In this document: positions 6,790 to 8,537 of the stretch, in pieces | Layout: the number at the start of each line of letters is the position of its first letter | Numbering within the stretch: the stretch's first letter is position 1 | Source of the DNA: Desulfobacterales bacterium | GTDB taxonomy: Bacteria > Desulfobacterota > Desulfobacteria > Desulfobacterales > 4be13 | Assembly: GCA_029940115.1 (NCBI GenBank) | Contig: JAOZRQ010000161.1 | Coordinates: forward strand, 1 to 8,537 | Direction of reading: 5' to 3' | Length of the DNA stretch: 8,537 bases | Made by a program: the position numbers and the translations under genes | The notes under the pieces: generated by a model | Seen by the model: the letters and a program-made list of their open reading frames with translations, nothing else | What the model was told of the DNA's origin: nothing | Database searches by the model: none

Positions 6790-7503
6790 ATGAGCGCGTT
6801 TGTTCGGTTGGTTTCGGTATTGGCGACGTTGGTTTTCATGGCCGGGTGCTATACACAGACCCCCCGGCCGGGCACTTACAAGTACAGCACCCAGCATAAA
6901 ATGCAGTCTGCGGACCATTGGGACCTCTTGGCTGAAGATGTTGCGGGACAGATCAGGGAAACCTTGAGGAAATGGGGGTACCTGAATCAGCCGGTCTATG
7001 TGCGGCCAGCCTGTGGCGCACCACTGGGCCCCTGTCAATCCCATCCTGAACCGCCGTTCAGGGAAGGCTTTTATGACCTACTGACGACTCGGCTGGTCAA
7101 TCAGGGACTGAAAGTCTCATCCGAAGAGAGTGGGGCGCTGGTGGTGACAAACAAGGTCCAGGTGCTCTGGCACAGGGCAGACCGGATCACCCGAACCGGC
7201 GTCCCAGGCTTGTCAACAGCGATCAGCGCGCTGACAGGCGGCTGGGCATGGGTCATCCGGGACGCGCACAATGAGGCTGCGGCATGGGCAGGCGCGGCCC
7301 TTTCCGTCGGCATCCTGCATGACATCACCTCAGGCATGATCACCAAAGATGTGCCGCACAGTGAGGTCATCATCACCACTTCAATCAAGGATTATGACCA
7401 GTATTTGATGCGCAAGACAGATGTTTACTATATCAATGATGCGGATTACTGGCATTACAAAAACCCTCCTCCCCCAGAAATCGTTGAAATCAGAGGTTCT
7501 TGA
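6790..7503 (+). CDS. Lipoprotein of unknown function, possible FlgO/CsgG-like fold
   Basis: Predicted 237-residue lipoprotein. Residues 1-19 are a signal peptide ending in a lipobox, MAGC, with Cys20 as the lipidation site; Met at the third position before Cys is slightly unusual. No Asp follows the Cys, which fits outer-membrane sorting. I do not recognise the family. Residues about 45-110 run helix, strand (QPVYVRP), Pro-rich loop with Cys75 and Cys82 (possible disulfide), helix (FREGFYDLLTTRLVNQ), strand (GLKVS). This order resembles the FlgO domain of the neighbouring gene, where QPILIAS is followed by FGRTISEYIGSRLNQ. A small-residue stretch follows (about 140-180, ALTGG, AAAWAGAALSVG), then a strand (SEVIITTSI) and a Tyr/Asp-rich, Pro-rich tail. 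It is followed after 123 bp by the FlgO-family gene on the same strand, so a shared envelope role is plausible but inferred. Confidence 0.85.
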   Translation: MSAFVRLVSVLATLVFMAGCYTQTPRPGTYKYSTQHKMQSADHWDLLAEDVAGQIRETLRKWGYLNQPVYVRPACGAPLGPCQSHPEPPFREGFYDLLTTRLVNQGLKVSSEESGALVVTNKVQVLWHRADRITRTGVPGLSTAISALTGGWAWVIRDAHNEAAAWAGAALSVGILHDITSGMITKDVPHSEVIITTSIKDYDQYLMRKTDVYYINDADYWHYKNPPPPEIVEIRGS

Positions 7504-7504
7504 T

Positions 7505-7559
7505 CCCGTGCCCGTGCCCCCCTTGCCCTTGCCCGAGTGTCGGCAGGCACGGGCACGGG
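7505..7559. repeat. Perfect 14-bp GC-rich inverted repeat between the two lipoprotein genes
   Basis: cccgtgcccgtgcc (7505-7518) pairs with ggcacgggcacggg (7546-7559) across a 27-base loop. It begins one base after the stop of the upstream gene. The stem is very stable, but no T-run follows, so it is more likely an mRNA-stabilising or attenuating hairpin, or a repeat unit, than a full terminator. It lies wholly before the chosen start of the downstream gene. Confidence 0.65.
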
Positions 7560-7614
7560 CGGGCAGGGAAATGAAGGATGTGCAAAAAACATGGCCGGAA
7601 GCCGGCAAAAATGC

Positions 7615-7620
7615 AGGAGG
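7615..7620 (+). promoter_or_regulatory. Ribosome binding site that fixes a GTG start
   Basis: AGGAGG lies 6 bases before GTG at 7627. This decides the start: the in-frame ATG at 7537 lies inside the inverted repeat region and would add 30 basic, Gly-rich residues before the signal peptide. Confidence 0.8.
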
Positions 7621-7626
7621 CGTATC

Positions 7627-8154
7627 GTGAATCGAAAGATGTTGATGAGAGGAATCTCCATTATCAGTCTGTGTATGCTCCTATCAGCAAATCTGTCAGG
7701 GTGCAGGGATGCGAATCTGATCGGATCCAGCTACACGGCCGCGGACAGGCTCATTGAACAGGCAAAACCGCCGCTCATCCCCGATCAGCCGATTCTGATA
7801 GCGAGTTTTGTCAACATCGACAATCTTGAGGAATCTTCCACTTTCGGGAGGACCATCTCGGAATATATCGGCTCCCGGCTAAATCAGAATGACTATCGGG
7901 TCATTGAGATGAAACTGAGGAAATCGGTGTTCATGAAAAAGAGCGCGGGTGAATTCCTTCTTTCCAGGGATCTGAAGGATATCAGCACCCGGCATAATGC
8001 TCAGGCCATTGTTGTGGGGACTTACGCCACGGCAAAAAGCGTCGTTTACATCTCTGCACGGATCATCAGGCTGTCGGACAGCGTCATTCTTTCCTCTTAT
8101 GCATACAAACTGCCTCTAGGCAAAAACACGAGAAAAATGCTTGAAGTGTATTAG
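7627..8154 (+). CDS. FlgO-family outer membrane lipoprotein
   Basis: A 175-residue protein starting at GTG 7627. Residues 1-25 are a signal peptide with a classic lipobox, LSGC, with lipidated Cys26. Asp28 is at +3, not +2, so outer-membrane sorting is possible. Residues about 38-165 match the FlgO family: a helix (AADRLIEQ), a strand with conserved ASF (PILIASFVNID, 55-65), a Ser-rich loop leading to FGRTISEYIGSRL (73-85), a strand (YRVIEMK), a segment ending SRDLKDIS, and AIVVGTYA (127-134) followed by VYISARIIRLSDSVILSSY. In Vibrio, FlgO is an outer-membrane protein needed for flagellar stability and motility; many other bacteria have the domain away from flagellar genes. No flagellar gene is visible here, so the symbol is withheld. 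It follows another lipoprotein gene and is ended by a likely terminator at 8175-8200. Confidence 0.9.
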   Translation: MNRKMLMRGISIISLCMLLSANLSGCRDANLIGSSYTAADRLIEQAKPPLIPDQPILIASFVNIDNLEESSTFGRTISEYIGSRLNQNDYRVIEMKLRKSVFMKKSAGEFLLSRDLKDISTRHNAQAIVVGTYATAKSVVYISARIIRLSDSVILSSYAYKLPLGKNTRKMLEVY

Positions 8155-8174
8155 CTTTTTTCCGACAAAGAAAC

Positions 8175-8200
8175 CAAGTTTTTTGAAAAACTTGTTTTTT
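8175..8200 (+). terminator. Probable intrinsic terminator after the FlgO-family gene
   Basis: caagttttt (8175-8183) and aaaaacttg (8186-8194) form a 9-bp inverted repeat, followed at once by six T (8195-8200). It lies 20 bp after the stop codon. The stem is AT-rich and so weaker than a classic terminator, and the 2-base loop would in practice open to 6 bases, but position and T-run fit termination on the + strand. Confidence 0.55.
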
Positions 8201-8218
8201 GGGAACATGATAAGTGAT

Positions 8219-8537
8219 CGTGACCAAATCAGATCTTCAGTACGCTCAGTTCGGAACCTGACATCTTTTATCAGGGATTGACAAATCCGAACCGCCTGCC
8301 GGATTTGGCAATCCGGCAGGAGCAGGCAATCCGGCAGGAGCAGGCAATCCGGCAGGAGCAGGGAATGGGAACTTGTTCGGTCATGGACACATTCCGTGAC
8401 CAAATCAGATCTTCAGTACGCTCAGTTCGGAACCTGACATCTTTTATCAGGGATTGACAAATCCGAACCGCCTGCCGGATTTGGCAATCCGGCAGGAGCA
8501 GGCAATCCGGCAGGAGCAGGCAATCCGGCAGGAGCAG
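8219..8537. repeat. Tandem 176-bp duplication of an element A relative (second copy cut by window end)
   Basis: Bases 8219-8361 and 8395-8537 are identical over all 143 visible positions at an offset of 176 bp. Each unit starts cgtgaccaaatcag. The first ends in acttgttcggtca (8371-8383), close to the right end of element A at 297-403, followed by a 12-bp linker. The unit contains the element A core (ctgccggattt..aatccggcagg), with extra sequence between gttcgga and aatccgaaccg. Complete identity points to recent duplication, and the array may continue outside the window. It is non-coding; the minus-strand frame across it, with repeated LLLPDC, is a by-product. Confidence 0.9.
8308..8361. repeat. 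Three tandem 18-bp units inside the duplicated element
   Basis: gcaatccggcaggagcag occurs three times without interruption (8308-8325, 8326-8343, 8344-8361) and three more times from 8484 to the window end. Each unit carries atccggcagg, the complement of the single upstream arm cctgccggat at 8295-8304, so one left arm can pair with any of three right arms. Element A at 297-403 has only one such arm, so the number of units varies between copies. Confidence 0.9.

Noticed and set aside
7537..7626. Longer start (ATG at 7537) for the FlgO-family gene
   Set aside because: It would put 30 basic residues in front of a complete lipoprotein signal peptide and starts within the inverted repeat region. 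GTG 7627 has a perfect AGGAGG at 6 bases.
8116..8403. A minus-strand frame with repeated LLLPDC
   Set aside because: The repeat comes from the 18-bp tandem units, and the frame crosses the terminator and the end of the FlgO-family gene.
8308..8537. Possible CRISPR array from regularly repeated units
   Set aside because: The 18-bp units are contiguous with no unique spacers, and the 176-bp unit is too long and identical throughout. No cas gene is nearby.

Overview
This is an 8.5 kb bacterial window. It holds one partial gene, about 1 kb of palindromic repeat DNA, four complete genes all on the + strand, and a second repeat tract cut by the window end. No gene names the organism directly. Several things together suggest a Gram-negative, repeat-rich environmental bacterium, most likely of the Desulfobacterota/Desulfobacterales type: a GAF-GAF-PAS class III cyclase ending in a WDGVW-type tail, a long secreted beta-helix/TIG/dockerin protein, a FlgO-family lipoprotein, and intergenic DNA full of small inverted-repeat elements. 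That assignment is inference at low to moderate confidence.

Left part (1-1241). The C-terminal end of a coiled-coil protein stops at 258. From about 297 to 1241 there is no credible gene. The DNA is instead a mosaic of at least five short elements with terminal inverted repeats: A at 297-403, B at 410-774 and again at 880-1101, C inserted inside the first B at 449-582, D at 797-879, and E at 1118-1241. The second B copy shows what the first looked like before C inserted.

Middle (1367-6552). A class III adenylate cyclase has two GAF domains, both with a complete NKFDE cyclic-nucleotide signature, then a PAS-like domain, the catalytic domain with all key residues, and a TPR-like tail. This is the architecture of the cAMP-autoactivated cyanobacterial cyclase CyaB1. 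Its N-terminal extension contains a perfect in-frame duplication of a palindromic sequence. After a 110-bp gap with a long hairpin comes an 816-residue exported protein: signal peptide, Chlamydia Pmp-like GGGMYN/FxxNTA repeats, a choice-of-anchor Q-like segment, two IPT/TIG domains, an Ig/cadherin-like domain and a C-terminal dockerin-like module.

Right part (6790-8537). Two lipoprotein genes follow each other, separated by a gap with a perfect 14-bp inverted repeat. The first is of unknown family. The second is a FlgO-family protein. Their secondary-structure order looks alike, so they may be divergent partners in the outer membrane. A likely intrinsic terminator follows, then a perfect 176-bp tandem duplication of an A-family element containing an 18-bp tandem array.

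How the genes may work together: a cAMP-producing sensor enzyme sits beside cell-surface and envelope proteins. A shared role in surface attachment or motility is possible, but the sequence shows only proximity and common strand, not a proven operon; hairpins separate most of the genes.
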